Counted from the stretch's first letter, positions 18,973-27,898 are shown. The stretch: 35,489 nt of DNA from Curvibacter sp. GWA2_64_110 (GCA_001797315.1 MGPC01000020.1:1-35489), one strand, 5' to 3'. The notes: generated by a model from the sequence alone, not told the origin. A program made the numbers and translations.

Positions 18973-19842
18973 ATGAAACGCATTGTTCTGTTTGTTCTGA
19001 CCAACCTCGCGGTCGTGGTGGTGCTGGGCATCGTGGCCAGTCTGCTGGGCGTCAATCGCTACCTCACGGCCAATGGCCTGAACCTGGGGGCTTTGCTCGG
19101 CTTCGCGATGGTCATGGGTTTTGGCGGCGCCATCATTTCGCTGCTCATCAGCAAGCCCATGGCCAAGTGGAGCGCCGGCGTGCGCGTGATCGAGCAGCCG
19201 CAGTCGCCCGACGAGGCCTGGATCGTGAGCACCGTGCAGAAGTTCGCCGACAAGGCCGGCATCGGCATGCCGGAGGTCGGCATCTTCGAAGGCGAGCCCA
19301 ATGCCTTCGCTACCGGCGCCTTCAAGAACTCGGCCCTGGTGGCTGTCAGCACCGGCTTGTTGCAGGGCATGACGCGCGAAGAGGTGGAGGCGGTCATCGG
19401 CCACGAGGTGGCCCACATCGCCAACGGCGACATGGTCACCATGACGCTGATCCAGGGTGTGATGAACACCTTTGTGGTGTTCCTCAGCCGCGTCATCGGC
19501 TATGCCGTCGACAGCTTCCTGCGCAAGGGGGATGACCGCGACACGGGCCCCGGCATCGGCTATTTCGTGACGACCATCGTGCTCGACATCGTGCTCGGCT
19601 TCCTGGCCGCCATCATCGTGGCCTGGTTCTCGCGTCAGCGCGAGTTCCGCGCCGATGCCGGCTCGGCGCAACTGCTGGGCCGCAAGCAGCCGATGATCAA
19701 CGCGCTGGCCCGCCTGGGCGGCCTGCATGCGGGCGAGCTGCCCAAGAGCATGGCGGCCATGGGCATTGCCGGCGGCATCGGCCAGCTGTTCTCGACCCAC
19801 CCGCCGATCGAAGAGCGCATCGCTGCGCTGCAGAACGGCTAG
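18973..19842 (+). CDS. htpX: membrane zinc metalloprotease HtpX
   Basis: This 289-residue inner-membrane protease takes part in quality control of membrane proteins alongside FtsH. It has two N-terminal hydrophobic segments (about 5-25 and 37-60), the zinc motif HEVAH (His144, Glu145, His148), the third ligand Glu224 in REFRADAG, and two more hydrophobic segments between them (about 157-180 and 196-219). Length and topology match the family (about 290). AAGGAAA precedes the ATG. A perfect 15-bp terminator follows 38 bases after the stop. Confidence 0.95.
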   Translation: MKRIVLFVLTNLAVVVVLGIVASLLGVNRYLTANGLNLGALLGFAMVMGFGGAIISLLISKPMAKWSAGVRVIEQPQSPDEAWIVSTVQKFADKAGIGMPEVGIFEGEPNAFATGAFKNSALVAVSTGLLQGMTREEVEAVIGHEVAHIANGDMVTMTLIQGVMNTFVVFLSRVIGYAVDSFLRKGDDRDTGPGIGYFVTTIVLDIVLGFLAAIIVAWFSRQREFRADAGSAQLLGRKQPMINALARLGGLHAGELPKSMAAMGIAGGIGQLFSTHPPIEERIAALQNG

Positions 19843-19880
19843 GGCCTGTTCACACTCATTTCGCAAGCGCGAGCGCGATG

Positions 19881-19916
19881 AAAACCCCGGGAGAATGTTG
19901 GTTCTCCCGGGGTTTT
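19881..19916. terminator. strong terminator after htpX
   Basis: A perfect 15-bp stem (19881-19895 with 19902-19916) around TGTTGG starts with AAAA and ends with TTTT, so it can act in both directions. It makes the ATG at 19921, just past the stem, an unlikely start for the next gene. Confidence 0.9.
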
Positions 19917-20028
19917 CTTCATGGGGTGTAACCCGCTTGCGTCCAGGCGGGGACATGCCCACAATCAGGCGTGTCGCCAGTTCGACGGCGGGAGTTCGGC
20001 AGCGCACGCCCGTCATCCAGCCAAGAAG

Positions 20029-22755
20029 GTGAGACCCATTCCATTGCGGCCCCATGCAGTGCCTGTCTTGCGCAGTTTCGTGGCGCGGCTGGTGCTTGCT
20101 GTGCTGGCGCTCAATCTCGGCGTGATCCTGTTTGCCGCCTGGGCGCTGCAACAGAGCCGGCTGCAATTCGAAGAGCGGGCCGCCGTGACGACCGACAATC
20201 TGGCGCGCCTGATGGGGCACGACATCACGGCGTCGATGCGATTGATCGACCAGGTCCTGCTGACCATCGTCACCGAGGCCGAGCACCAGCTGGCCGGCAA
20301 CGCAGCAGTTTCGGACACGCTCAATACCCGCATTGAGCAGCAGCTCAAGCGGCTGCCGGAACTCGGCGGCTTGCGGCTGGCCAACGCGCAGGGCGAGCTG
20401 ACGCATGGCACCGGCGTCAGCCGGACAGACCGCGTCAGCATTGCCGACCGTGACTACTACAGCCTTCTGCGGCGCCAGCCAGATGCCGGCCTGGTCATCG
20501 GCCAGCCCGTGCAGGGGCGCATCAGCGGCAAGTGGGTCATCACGTTGTCGCGCGCCATCAGAGGGCCTGATGGAACCTTTGCCGGCGTGGTGGTGGGGGC
20601 GGTGCCGCTGACCCATTTCATTGCACAAAGCGTCCCCTTGCAGATTGGGGCCGGGGGCGCGTTCGCCCTCTTCGATGACAGTTTCCGGCTGGTGGTCAGG
20701 CACCCTTCGCCGGGCGACATGGCCCAGTCGGTGGGCATGCCTTTCGGTTCGCCCGAATTGCGCCGCCTGCTAGCAAGCGGACAAACCAGTGGCGCCTACA
20801 AGAGCCGCTCCAGTGTCGACAACGTGGAGCGAATCTCTTCCTTCCGCAAGATTGAGCCGGGCGCGCTCAATCTGGTCATCGGACTGGCGGCCGATGACTA
20901 TCTGGCTGGCTGGCGCGAAGAGGTGTTGAAGGCCGTGGCCATGGTGCTGCTTTTCATGCTGGCAAGTGCCGCCTTTTGCGCTTTCATCTATCGTGCCTGG
21001 CGCAATCAGAACAGCGCCGTGGCCGCCCTGCAGGCGGCCAACCGCACACTCGATGCCGAAAAACACCTGAACAAGACCATCATCCAGAGCTCTCCGTTTG
21101 CGATCTACACCCGCAACCGGCAAGGCATCATCACCGCCTGGAACCTGGCGGCGGAAAAACTGTTCGGTTGGCGGGCCGATGAAGTCGTGGGCAAGTCACT
21201 GCCGAGCGTGCCGGTCAGCAAAGAGGATGAGACGCGGGAATTGCGTGAGCGGGTCTTGAATGGCGAGAGCATCATCCAGCTCGAAGTGCAGCGGCAAAAG
21301 CGCGACGGTACCGCGTTCGACCTGAGCACCACCTTGGCGCCCTTGCGGGGCGCCTCGGGCGAAATTGACGGTTATCTGGCGATTGCCACCGACATCACCG
21401 AGCGCAAGCAGGCCGCACGGCAGATCGAGTTTCTCGCCTACCGCGACGTTCTCACCGGCCTGCCCAATCGCCTTTTGCTGCACGACCGTTTCGCGCAGGC
21501 GGTGGCCTATGCCGATCGGGCCAACCTGCGCGTGGCGCTGCTGTTCCTGGATCTGGACAATTTCAAGACCATCAACGACTCGCTGGGCCATGCCGTGGGT
21601 GACGCCCTGCTCAAGGAGATCGCGCTGCGCCTGGGCGCTTGCGTGCGCGAGACCGACACCATCAGCCGGCAAGGCGGCGATGAGTTTCTGATCGTGCTGC
21701 CTGACCTGTTGGACACCGACGCCATCTCGCCCGTGCTCGCCAAGATCCGGGAGCGCCTGCATGACCCGTTCGAACTGGACGGCCACGAACTCACCACGTC
21801 GGCCTCCATCGGCATTGCCATCTACCCGAGTGATGGCCGGGATTTCGACACCTTGCTCAAGAAGGCCGATACCGCCATGTACCAGGCCAAGGATGCCGGG
21901 CGCAACAGCTACCGCTTCTTCGACGAGCAGATGAATGTCAAGGCGGTCGAACACCTCAGCCTCAAGAGCGGCTTGCGTCGCGCCATTGCGCGCAGCGAGT
22001 TCGAGCTGCACTACCAGCCGCAGATCGATCTGGTCACGGGGGCGGTGGTCGGGGCCGAGGCCCTGCTGCGTTGGAACCATCCTGACTTGGGCCTGGTGTC
22101 GCCGGCCCGCTTCATTCCGGTGGCCGAAGACAGCGGCCTGATCGTGCCGATCGGCGAGTGGGTGATCCAGGAGGCCTGCAGCCAGGGCGCGGCGTGGAAG
22201 CAGGCCGGGCTGCCGCCGCTGGTCATGGCGGTCAACCTGTCGGCGGTGGAGTTCCGGCGCGGCGATGTCGAGCAAAAGGTGATCCGTGCGCTGCAAGACA
22301 GCGGTCTTGATCCGCACTGGCTGGAACTGGAGCTGACCGAGTCGATCCTGATCCACAACACCGAACAGGTACTGGCCACGGTGCAGCGGCTCAAGCGCCT
22401 GGGCGTGAAGCTGTCGATCGACGACTTCGGCACCGGCTATTCCAGCCTGTCCTATCTCAAGCGCTTCGAGGTGGACAAGCTCAAGATCGACCAGTCCTTC
22501 ATCCGCGACCTGGCCACCGATTCCGACGATGCCGCCATCATCCGTGCCATCATCCAGATGGCACGCAGCCTGAACCTGCGTACCATTGCCGAAGGCGTGG
22601 AAGACGCCGGCATGCTGGCGCAGCTGCGCCTCTTCGAATGTGACGAAGCCCAGGGCTATCTGTTCGCCCGGCCCATGCCGGCACCGGCTTTCACCGCTTT
22701 TGTGGCGGAATGGTCAGGCCGGCAGTTGTTGAGGGAAGGAGATTGGGTCATATGA
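20029..22755 (+). CDS. membrane Cache-PAS-GGDEF-EAL protein (c-di-GMP cyclase/phosphodiesterase)
   Basis: From the GTG at 20029 the protein has 908 residues. It has a membrane helix (about 14-35), a periplasmic double-Cache-like sensor, a second helix (about 305-325), a PAS domain (about 345-460), a GGDEF domain and an EAL domain. The cyclase site is intact (GGDEF) and preceded five residues earlier by the product-inhibition site RETD. The EAL domain has EALLRW, the NLSAVEF, ELTES, DDFGTGYSS, KIDQSF and AEGVED segments, so both activities are possible. The start is uncertain: TTG 20044 has AGGTGAG ten bases upstream; ATG 19921 abuts the htpX terminator. It is coupled to the next gene. Confidence 0.9.
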   Translation: MRPIPLRPHAVPVLRSFVARLVLAVLALNLGVILFAAWALQQSRLQFEERAAVTTDNLARLMGHDITASMRLIDQVLLTIVTEAEHQLAGNAAVSDTLNTRIEQQLKRLPELGGLRLANAQGELTHGTGVSRTDRVSIADRDYYSLLRRQPDAGLVIGQPVQGRISGKWVITLSRAIRGPDGTFAGVVVGAVPLTHFIAQSVPLQIGAGGAFALFDDSFRLVVRHPSPGDMAQSVGMPFGSPELRRLLASGQTSGAYKSRSSVDNVERISSFRKIEPGALNLVIGLAADDYLAGWREEVLKAVAMVLLFMLASAAFCAFIYRAWRNQNSAVAALQAANRTLDAEKHLNKTIIQSSPFAIYTRNRQGIITAWNLAAEKLFGWRADEVVGKSLPSVPVSKEDETRELRERVLNGESIIQLEVQRQKRDGTAFDLSTTLAPLRGASGEIDGYLAIATDITERKQAARQIEFLAYRDVLTGLPNRLLLHDRFAQAVAYADRANLRVALLFLDLDNFKTINDSLGHAVGDALLKEIALRLGACVRETDTISRQGGDEFLIVLPDLLDTDAISPVLAKIRERLHDPFELDGHELTTSASIGIAIYPSDGRDFDTLLKKADTAMYQAKDAGRNSYRFFDEQMNVKAVEHLSLKSGLRRAIARSEFELHYQPQIDLVTGAVVGAEALLRWNHPDLGLVSPARFIPVAEDSGLIVPIGEWVIQEACSQGAAWKQAGLPPLVMAVNLSAVEFRRGDVEQKVIRALQDSGLDPHWLELELTESILIHNTEQVLATVQRLKRLGVKLSIDDFGTGYSSLSYLKRFEVDKLKIDQSFIRDLATDSDDAAIIRAIIQMARSLNLRTIAEGVEDAGMLAQLRLFECDEAQGYLFARPMPAPAFTAFVAEWSGRQLLREGDWVI

Positions 22756-23060
22756 ACATCAACCTGCGAAACAAAGGTCCGCTGCGTGCCGCTTGGCTGC
22801 TGCCCGTGTTGCTGAGTACGACGATGGTACTGGCGCAGCCCTCCGCTTGCGAGCAGGCCTGGGCCGAGTACAACGACTTCAAGACACGCAACGTGATGGA
22901 AGAGTCCCAGTACCCGCTGACGGTGCAGGGCGCCGCCGTGCGTGCCGCCTGCGGTGCCGAGGCCTTGCCGGCGCCGCCCTGGGCGGACACGCCGCCGCCG
23001 CCGCGTGTGCGCAAGCCCAAACCGCCTGCGCCGCCGCCCAATCCGCCGCGAAATCCTTAA
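22752..23060 (+). CDS. small exported proline-rich protein, unknown
   Basis: This 102-residue protein has a signal peptide, with a hydrophobic stretch AAWLLPVLLSTTMVLAQP near residues 12-29. A short Cys-containing mature part follows (CEQAWAEYNDFKTRN near 33-47, a second Cys near 67). The last 30 residues are mostly Pro with a few basic residues (PPPPRVRKPKPPAPPPNPP). I do not recognise a family. The ATG overlaps the stop of the GGDEF-EAL gene (ATGA) and AAGGAG lies ten bases upstream, so it is co-translated with the c-di-GMP enzyme. The stop overlaps the stop of the convergent FAD dehydrogenase gene. Confidence 0.75.
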   Translation: MNINLRNKGPLRAAWLLPVLLSTTMVLAQPSACEQAWAEYNDFKTRNVMEESQYPLTVQGAAVRAACGAEALPAPPWADTPPPPRVRKPKPPAPPPNPPRNP

Positions 23061-24880
23061 GTGGGTTGCAGCATGTCCAGTGCCACGGCCTCGGCCACCT
23101 TGATGCCGTCCACCCCGGCGGACAGAATGCCGCCGGCATAACCCGCACCTTCGCCGGCCGGATAGAGGCCGCGCACATTCAGGCTCTGCAAGTCCTCGCC
23201 GCGCGGGATGCGCAACGGTGACGAGGTGCGCGTTTCCACCCCGGTGAGCACGGCGTCCTTCATGTCGAAACCCTTGATCTTCTTGCCGAAGGCCGGCAGC
23301 GCTTCACGGATCGCTTCGATGGCGTAGCCCGGCAGGGCGTTGGCCAGGCTGCCCAGGTGCACGCCTGGTTTGTAGGAGGGCAACACGCTGCCGAAATCGG
23401 CGGACGGCTTGTCGGCGATGAAGTCGCCCACCAGCTGGCCCGGCGCCTCGTAGGTGCCGCCGCCCAACACATAGGCGTTGGCTTCCAGCTTGCGCTGCAG
23501 CACGATGCCGGCCAGCGGGTGCGGCTGGGGCGGCTGCTGGCGTGCCATGGCCGCGGCCTGTTGCGCGTAGCGTTCACCGTCCTCCGGGCCGAAGGCGGCC
23601 TGCCAGTCGGCGGCGTCGTCCACGCCATTCGGGTAGTCCACCGGCTCGATGCCGACCACGATGCCGGCGTTGGCGTTGCGTTCATTGCGTGAGTACTGGC
23701 TCATGCCGTTGGTCACCACGCGGCCGGGCTCCGAGGTGGCGGCCACCACCGTGCCGCCCGGGCACATGCAGAAGCTGTAGACCGCGCGGCCGTTTTGGGC
23801 GTGGTGCACCAGCTTGTAGTCGGCCGCCCCCAACAGCGGGTGGCCGGCGTGCTTGCCCCAGCGTGCGCGGTCGATCACGCTTTGCGGGTGCTCGATGCGA
23901 AAGCCCACCGAGAACGGCTTGGCCTGCATCGCCACGCCGCGGTCGAACAATTTGGCAAAGGTGTCGCGCGAGCTGTGGCCCAGCGCCATCACCACATGCG
24001 AGGCCTTCAATTCGTAGGGCGTGTTGGTGTTGAGGTCGAGCACGGTGAGGGCTTGCAGTTGTTTGCCCCTGGGGGTGTCGTCAATCCTCACATCGGTCAC
24101 GCGCTGCTGGAAGCGGATCTCGCCGCCGAGCGCAATGATCTGCTCGCGGATGCTCTCCACCACCTTCACCAGCTTGAAGGTGCCGATGTGCGGGTGGGCC
24201 TCCACCAGAATCTCCTGCGGCGCGCCAGCCTGCACGAACTCGTTCATCACCTTGCGGCCCAGGTGGCGCGGGTCCTTGATCTGGCTGTAGAGCTTGCCGT
24301 CGCTGAAGGTGCCGGCGCCGCCCTCGCCGAACTGCACGTTCGATTCCGGGTTCAGAACCTGCTTGCGCCACAGCCCCCAGGTGTCCTTGGTGCGCTGGCG
24401 CACCGTGGTGCCGCGCTCGATCACGATCGGCTTGAAACCCATCTGCGCCAGGATCAGCGCGGCAAAAATGCCGCAGGGGCCGAAGCCCACCACCACCGGG
24501 CGTTCCTTCAAGCCGGCCGGGGCCTGCGCCACCGGGTGGTAGACCAGGTCGGGCGAGGGGTCGATGTGCGGGTGGCCGGCAAATTTTTTCAGCAGGCTGG
24601 CTTCGAGCGTCGGGGCGTGATCGAGCGGCGACGGGCCGCCCCTAGCCGCGAGGGCCCCCTCGGGGGGCAGCGAGGACACGTCAGTGCCGAGCGTGGGGGC
24701 TATCTCCACGTCGACGATGTAGACCTGCAGCAGATCGGCCTTGCGCGCATCGAAGCTGCGCTTGTAGATGGTGAAGCGGCTAATCGCCTCGGGAGTGAGG
24801 CCCAGTGTCTGGGCAATGAGCGCGGGCAGCGCGTCGGCCGCATGCTCCAGCGGGAGCTTGAGTTCAGTCAGTCGAATCAT
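23057..24880 (-). CDS. FAD-dependent dehydrogenase, COG2509-like
   Basis: This 607-residue flavoprotein has an FAD-binding fold in its first third, VVVGFGPCGIFAALILAQMG near residues 128-147, followed by VIERG. Near residue 185 lies FGEGGAGTFSDGKLY, typical of the COG2509 group of uncharacterised NAD(P)/FAD-dependent oxidoreductases. The N-terminal 60 residues form the small domain usual for the group. Residues about 60-83 (TLGTDVSSLPPEGALAARGG) are encoded by a dispersed repeat. Substrate is unknown. It lies 58 bases after cysK on the same strand and may share its transcript. No clear ribosome site precedes the ATG. Confidence 0.88.
   Translation of the reverse strand: MIRLTELKLPLEHAADALPALIAQTLGLTPEAISRFTIYKRSFDARKADLLQVYIVDVEIAPTLGTDVSSLPPEGALAARGGPSPLDHAPTLEASLLKKFAGHPHIDPSPDLVYHPVAQAPAGLKERPVVVGFGPCGIFAALILAQMGFKPIVIERGTTVRQRTKDTWGLWRKQVLNPESNVQFGEGGAGTFSDGKLYSQIKDPRHLGRKVMNEFVQAGAPQEILVEAHPHIGTFKLVKVVESIREQIIALGGEIRFQQRVTDVRIDDTPRGKQLQALTVLDLNTNTPYELKASHVVMALGHSSRDTFAKLFDRGVAMQAKPFSVGFRIEHPQSVIDRARWGKHAGHPLLGAADYKLVHHAQNGRAVYSFCMCPGGTVVAATSEPGRVVTNGMSQYSRNERNANAGIVVGIEPVDYPNGVDDAADWQAAFGPEDGERYAQQAAAMARQQPPQPHPLAGIVLQRKLEANAYVLGGGTYEAPGQLVGDFIADKPSADFGSVLPSYKPGVHLGSLANALPGYAIEAIREALPAFGKKIKGFDMKDAVLTGVETRTSSPLRIPRGEDLQSLNVRGLYPAGEGAGYAGGILSAGVDGIKVAEAVALDMLQPT
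24633..24700. repeat. dispersed repeat (family 1, long form) inside FAD dehydrogenase gene
   Basis: The 68 bases match 34085-34152 in xerC at 62 positions by hand alignment, without gaps. The repeat is read on the minus strand here and on the plus strand in xerC, and neither reading has a stop. It includes GCCCCC-TC-GGGGGGC, a GC hairpin. Confidence 0.85.
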
Positions 24881-24938
24881 GGCTTGTGTTGATCAAGCAG
24901 AAGAAGCCGGCAATGATACGCGTCTGGAGCGCAAGATT

Positions 24939-25856
24939 TCACGCCGGCAGAAAGCCCTCGACTGACAGATAACGCTCCCCGGTGTCGTAGTTGAAGCCCA
25001 GCACGGTGGCGCCGGCCGGCAACTCCGGCAGTTTCTGCGCAATCGCTGCCAGCGTGGCGCCGGAGGAGATGCCGACCAGCATGCCTTCTTCGCAGGCGCT
25101 GCGCCGGCCCATCTCGCGCGCGGCTTCGGCGTCCACCGTGATGACTCCGTCGAGCAGGCGGGTGTCGAGGTTCTTCGGCACGAAACCGGCGCCGATGCCC
25201 TGGATCGGGTGCGGCGCGGCCACGCCGCCGGAGATGACTGGCGAGGCAGCGGGTTCCACCGCAAACACCTTGAGCCGGGGCCACTTGGCCTTGAGCACCT
25301 TGGCGCAACCCGTGAGGTGGCCGCCGGTGCCGACGCCGGTGATGAGCACGTCGATGCCCTCGGGGAAGTCCTGGATGATTTCCTGTGCCGTGGTGCGGGC
25401 ATGCACCTCGACGTTGGCCGGGTTCTCGAACTGCTGCGGCATCCAGGCGCCGGGGGTGCTGGCCACCAGCTCCTCGGCACGGGCAATCGCGCCTTTCATG
25501 CCTTTTTCGCGCGGCGTCAGGTCGAAGCTGGCACCATAGGCCAGCATCAGGCGACGGCGCTCGATGGACATGCTGTCGGGCATGACCAGCACCAGTTTGT
25601 AGCCCTTGACGGCGGCCACCATGGCCAGGCCGACGCCGGTGTTGCCGGAGGTCGGCTCGATGATGGTGCCGCCGGGCTTGAGCTGGCCGCGCGTTTCAGC
25701 ATCCTCGATCATGGCCAGGCCGATGCGGTCCTTGATGGAGCCGCCGGGGTTGCCGCGCTCGGACTTGATCCACACGTTGTGGCCGGGGCCGAACAGGCGG
25801 TTGATGCGCACGTGCGGCGTGTTGCCAATGGTCTGCAGGATGTTGTCGGCTTTCAT
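24939..25856 (-). CDS. cysK: cysteine synthase A (O-acetylserine sulfhydrylase)
   Basis: This 305-residue PLP enzyme makes cysteine from O-acetylserine and sulfide. The PLP lysine is Lys42 in [11 protein letters not shown], the substrate loop is PTSGNTG, the phosphate-binding loop is [10 protein letters not shown], and QGIGAGF and SSGATL are also present. Length matches CysK. GAAGGAG lies before the ATG. It is transcribed away from rnpB, with about 65 bases between its start and the RNA. A CysM-type enzyme is possible but the motifs fit CysK at least as well. Confidence 0.93.
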   Translation of the reverse strand: MKADNILQTIGNTPHVRINRLFGPGHNVWIKSERGNPGGSIKDRIGLAMIEDAETRGQLKPGGTIIEPTSGNTGVGLAMVAAVKGYKLVLVMPDSMSIERRRLMLAYGASFDLTPREKGMKGAIARAEELVASTPGAWMPQQFENPANVEVHARTTAQEIIQDFPEGIDVLITGVGTGGHLTGCAKVLKAKWPRLKVFAVEPAASPVISGGVAAPHPIQGIGAGFVPKNLDTRLLDGVITVDAEAAREMGRRSACEEGMLVGISSGATLAAIAQKLPELPAGATVLGFNYDTGERYLSVEGFLPA

Positions 25857-25911
25857 GGCGGGGCTCCTTCGGTCGGTTTTTTTAATCAGTGCAGGAATTG
25901 TCGCCGCAGAG

Positions 25912-25917
25912 GATAAT
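25912..25917 (+). promoter_or_regulatory. -10 box of rnpB
   Basis: GATAAT lies seven bases before the expected first base of RNase P RNA, which is the right distance for a sigma-70 promoter. No good -35 box is seen at 17 bases. Confidence 0.6.
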
Positions 25918-25922
25918 CAGTG

Positions 25923-26256
25923 CTGTGAAGCCCGCCAGACCGCCGCTGGTGCAATCTGGGAAACCAGGCACTGGAGGAACGTCCGGACTGCATAGGGCAG
26001 CGTAGCAGCTAACAGCTGTCCACCGCGAGGTGAGGATCAGAGCAACAGAGACGAGTCGCAGCGGGGCAACCTGCTGCGGGTGAAACGGGCAATCTCTACG
26101 CGCAGCAATACCAAGTAGGCACACGTTGACGGGGCCCCCGGAGTGTGCGGGTAGGTAGCACCGAGCCGGTGGGGCGACCCCCGGCCCAGATTAATGGCGG
26201 TCACACCGAGGGCAACCTCGGCGCACAGAATCCGGCTTATCGGCGGACTTCACACT
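25923..26256 (+). ncRNA. rnpB: RNase P RNA, bacterial type A
   Basis: The catalytic RNA of RNase P, which trims the 5' ends of tRNA precursors. Signature segments are GAGGAACGTCCGGACT with GCATAGGGCAG, AACAGAGACGAG, GAAACGGGCAATCTCTACG, AAGTAGGCACACG, and AGAATCCGGCTTAT near the 3' end. The ends are set by helix P1: GTGAAG and CCCGCC at the 5' side (from 25925) pair with GGCGG and CTTCAC at the 3' side (to about 26254). The exact ends may differ by a few bases. It converges on the Rrf2-type regulator gene, 35 bases away. Confidence 0.97.
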
Positions 26257-26290
26257 TATTCATGGCGCCGCACCGCGCGGCGCTGCGTTG

Positions 26291-26827
26291 TCAGCGGCCG
26301 GAGGTGAGCAGGCCGCCCAGCGCGAACACCGAGTTCGGTACCGTCGATTTCGACGGCGCCGGCTTGCGCTGCGCGAAGATGCCGCGCTTGCTGGCCGGCC
26401 GTGCTGTCACCTGTACCTCGCCCTTGGCGCGTTGCTCTTCGCTGAGCTGGTGCAGCGTGATGGAGCGCAAGTGTTCCATCATCTTGCTGCTCAGGCTGGT
26501 CCACAGTTCCTGTGTCAGCGCGCAGCCGGCCTCGCCGGCGCCGGTAGCCGCTTCCATTTGCAGGGCGCGCGCGCCTTCGACGGCAATGATGATGTCGGCC
26601 ACGCTGATGCTCTGGGCCTTACGGCCCAGCGTGTAACCGCCGCCGGGGCCGCGCGTGCTTTCTACCAGACCCTGTTGGCGCAGTTTGCTGAACATCTGTT
26701 CCAGGTAGGAGAGCGAAATCTGCAGGCGCTCGCCGATGGAGCCCAGCGGCACCGGCCCGGCCTGCTCGCGCAGGGCCAGGTCGATCATGGCGGCGACGGC
26801 AAAGCGGCTTTTGGTGCTTAAACGCAT
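26291..26827 (-). CDS. Rrf2/IscR-like transcriptional regulator lacking the Fe-S ligand set
   Basis: This 178-residue protein has the Rrf2 winged helix of IscR: MRLSTKSRFAVAAMIDLAL, the recognition segment ISLSYLEQMFSKLR and the wing GPGGGYTLGR. In E. coli IscR, three Cys and one His bind a 2Fe-2S cluster. Here only one Cys (Cys102) is present in the whole protein and the His of LTHALW is replaced in LTQELW, so a normal cluster cannot form. No isc genes adjoin. The C-terminus carries an extra basic tail of about 25 residues. AAAGGA lies before ATG 26827. The target genes are unknown; it is divergent from nhaR. Confidence 0.9.
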   Translation of the reverse strand: MRLSTKSRFAVAAMIDLALREQAGPVPLGSIGERLQISLSYLEQMFSKLRQQGLVESTRGPGGGYTLGRKAQSISVADIIIAVEGARALQMEAATGAGEAGCALTQELWTSLSSKMMEHLRSITLHQLSEEQRAKGEVQVTARPASKRGIFAQRKPAPSKSTVPNSVFALGGLLTSGR

Positions 26828-26927
26828 GGCAGATCCTTTCAGCAATCTTGAACGGACGAAAAGTCCGAACACCCCTACTGTAGACCTTCTATGATTTTGC
26901 GTAAATTCGTATTTTTGGTTTAATCAC

Positions 26928-26942
26928 TTCGAAAAAATCGAA
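26928..26942. promoter_or_regulatory. candidate LysR-type operator between the Rrf2 gene and nhaR
   Basis: TTCGA-AAAAA-TCGAA is a perfect 5-bp dyad that also fits the T-N11-A rule of LysR-type sites. It lies 14 bases before the nhaR start, in an unusually AT-rich 129-base divergent region, so autoregulation by NhaR is plausible. Confidence 0.4.
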
Positions 26943-26956
26943 TCAATGGATTTGAC

Positions 26957-27853
26957 ATGAATTTCAAGCATTTGCATTATTTCTGGGTCACGGCACGCGC
27001 AGGTGGTGTCATGCGCGCAGGTGAGCAGTTACACACAACGCCGCAGACGCTGTCGGGTCAGATCAAGCTGCTGGAGGAGCGGCTGGGGTGCCGGCTGTTT
27101 CGCAAGAGCGGCCGCCAGCTGGAGCTGACCGACGACGGCCGCCTGGCGCTGGGTTATGCCGACGACATCTTTACCCTCGGCGCCGAGCTGGAGTCGGCCC
27201 TGCGCCAGCCGCGCAGCGGCGTGCGCGCGCTCGACTTCCGGGTCGGCGTGGCCGATTCGGTGGCCAAGTCGGTGGCCTACCGGCTGCTGGAGCCGGCCAT
27301 GAGCATGGACGAGCCGGTGCGGCTGATCGGCAGCGAAGGCAAGTTCCCCGACCTGCTGGCGCAGCTGGCACTGCAACGGCTCGACCTGGTGATTGCCGAT
27401 GAGCCGCTGACGCGCCGCATCAGCGTCAAGGCCTTCAACCATGCACTGGGCACCTCGCCCATGAGCTTCTTCTGTGCCCCGGCGCTGAAAAGCCGGCTGC
27501 AGGGTGAGTTTCCGCAGTGCCTGCATGACGCGCCGATGCTGATCCAGGGCGCCGCTTCCTCGGTGCGCCAGCAGCTCGACGGCTGGCTGGCGCGCCAGCA
27601 AATCCAGCCGCGCATCGTGGGCGAGTTCGACGACGGCGCATTGATGACGGCTTTCGGCCGCGAAGGACGCGGTGTCTTCATGTCGCCCAGCGTGCTGGAG
27701 GCCGAGACGGTGGCGCACTATGGCGTGGAGGTCATCGGTCGCAGCGACGAGCTGGTGGAGGAGTTCTTCGCCGTCTCGGTGGAGCGGCGCATCACGCACC
27801 CGGCGGTGGCGGCCATCACGCAGGCGGCACGTGGCCGGCTGTTCAGCGCTTGA
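26957..27853 (+). CDS. nhaR: LysR family regulator NhaR
   Basis: This 298-residue protein matches NhaR, the sodium-responsive activator of E. coli. Shared features are the opening NFKHLHYFWVTARAGGVMRAGEQLH (in two parts), TPQTLSGQIKLLEERL in the helix-turn-helix, VGVADS near residue 97, GEFDDGALMTAFG near 218, and HPAVAAI near the C-terminus. In E. coli NhaR activates the sodium/proton antiporter nhaA; no antiporter gene adjoins here, so the targets must be elsewhere. The segment GVMRAGEQL replaces the more usual GSVVGAAEAL. Two hairpins follow the stop. Confidence 0.9.
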   Translation: MNFKHLHYFWVTARAGGVMRAGEQLHTTPQTLSGQIKLLEERLGCRLFRKSGRQLELTDDGRLALGYADDIFTLGAELESALRQPRSGVRALDFRVGVADSVAKSVAYRLLEPAMSMDEPVRLIGSEGKFPDLLAQLALQRLDLVIADEPLTRRISVKAFNHALGTSPMSFFCAPALKSRLQGEFPQCLHDAPMLIQGAASSVRQQLDGWLARQQIQPRIVGEFDDGALMTAFGREGRGVFMSPSVLEAETVAHYGVEVIGRSDELVEEFFAVSVERRITHPAVAAITQAARGRLFSA

Positions 27854-27857
27854 AGAG

Positions 27858-27889
27858 GTTTCGCTGCCGGGCCCGCCCCCAGGCGAAAC
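27858..27889. terminator. hairpin after nhaR
   Basis: GTTTCGC (27858-27864) pairs with GCGAAAC (27883-27889) around a GC-rich loop that can itself fold (GGGC/GCCC). No T run follows, so it may be part of a longer 3' structure rather than a terminator on its own. Confidence 0.45.
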
Positions 27890-27898
27890 GCGGCCCCA

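Noticed and set aside
19921-20028. ATG start at 19921 for the GGDEF-EAL protein
   Set aside because: It lies four bases after the stem of the htpX terminator and adds 36 residues without any family resemblance or ribosome site before the first membrane helix.
18697-20703. A 668-codon minus-strand frame across htpX
   Set aside because: It spans a perfect terminator and two real genes and shows shadow composition only.
26291-26827. Canonical IscR controlling an isc operon
   Set aside because: The Fe-S ligands are missing and no iscS, iscU or hsc genes adjoin.
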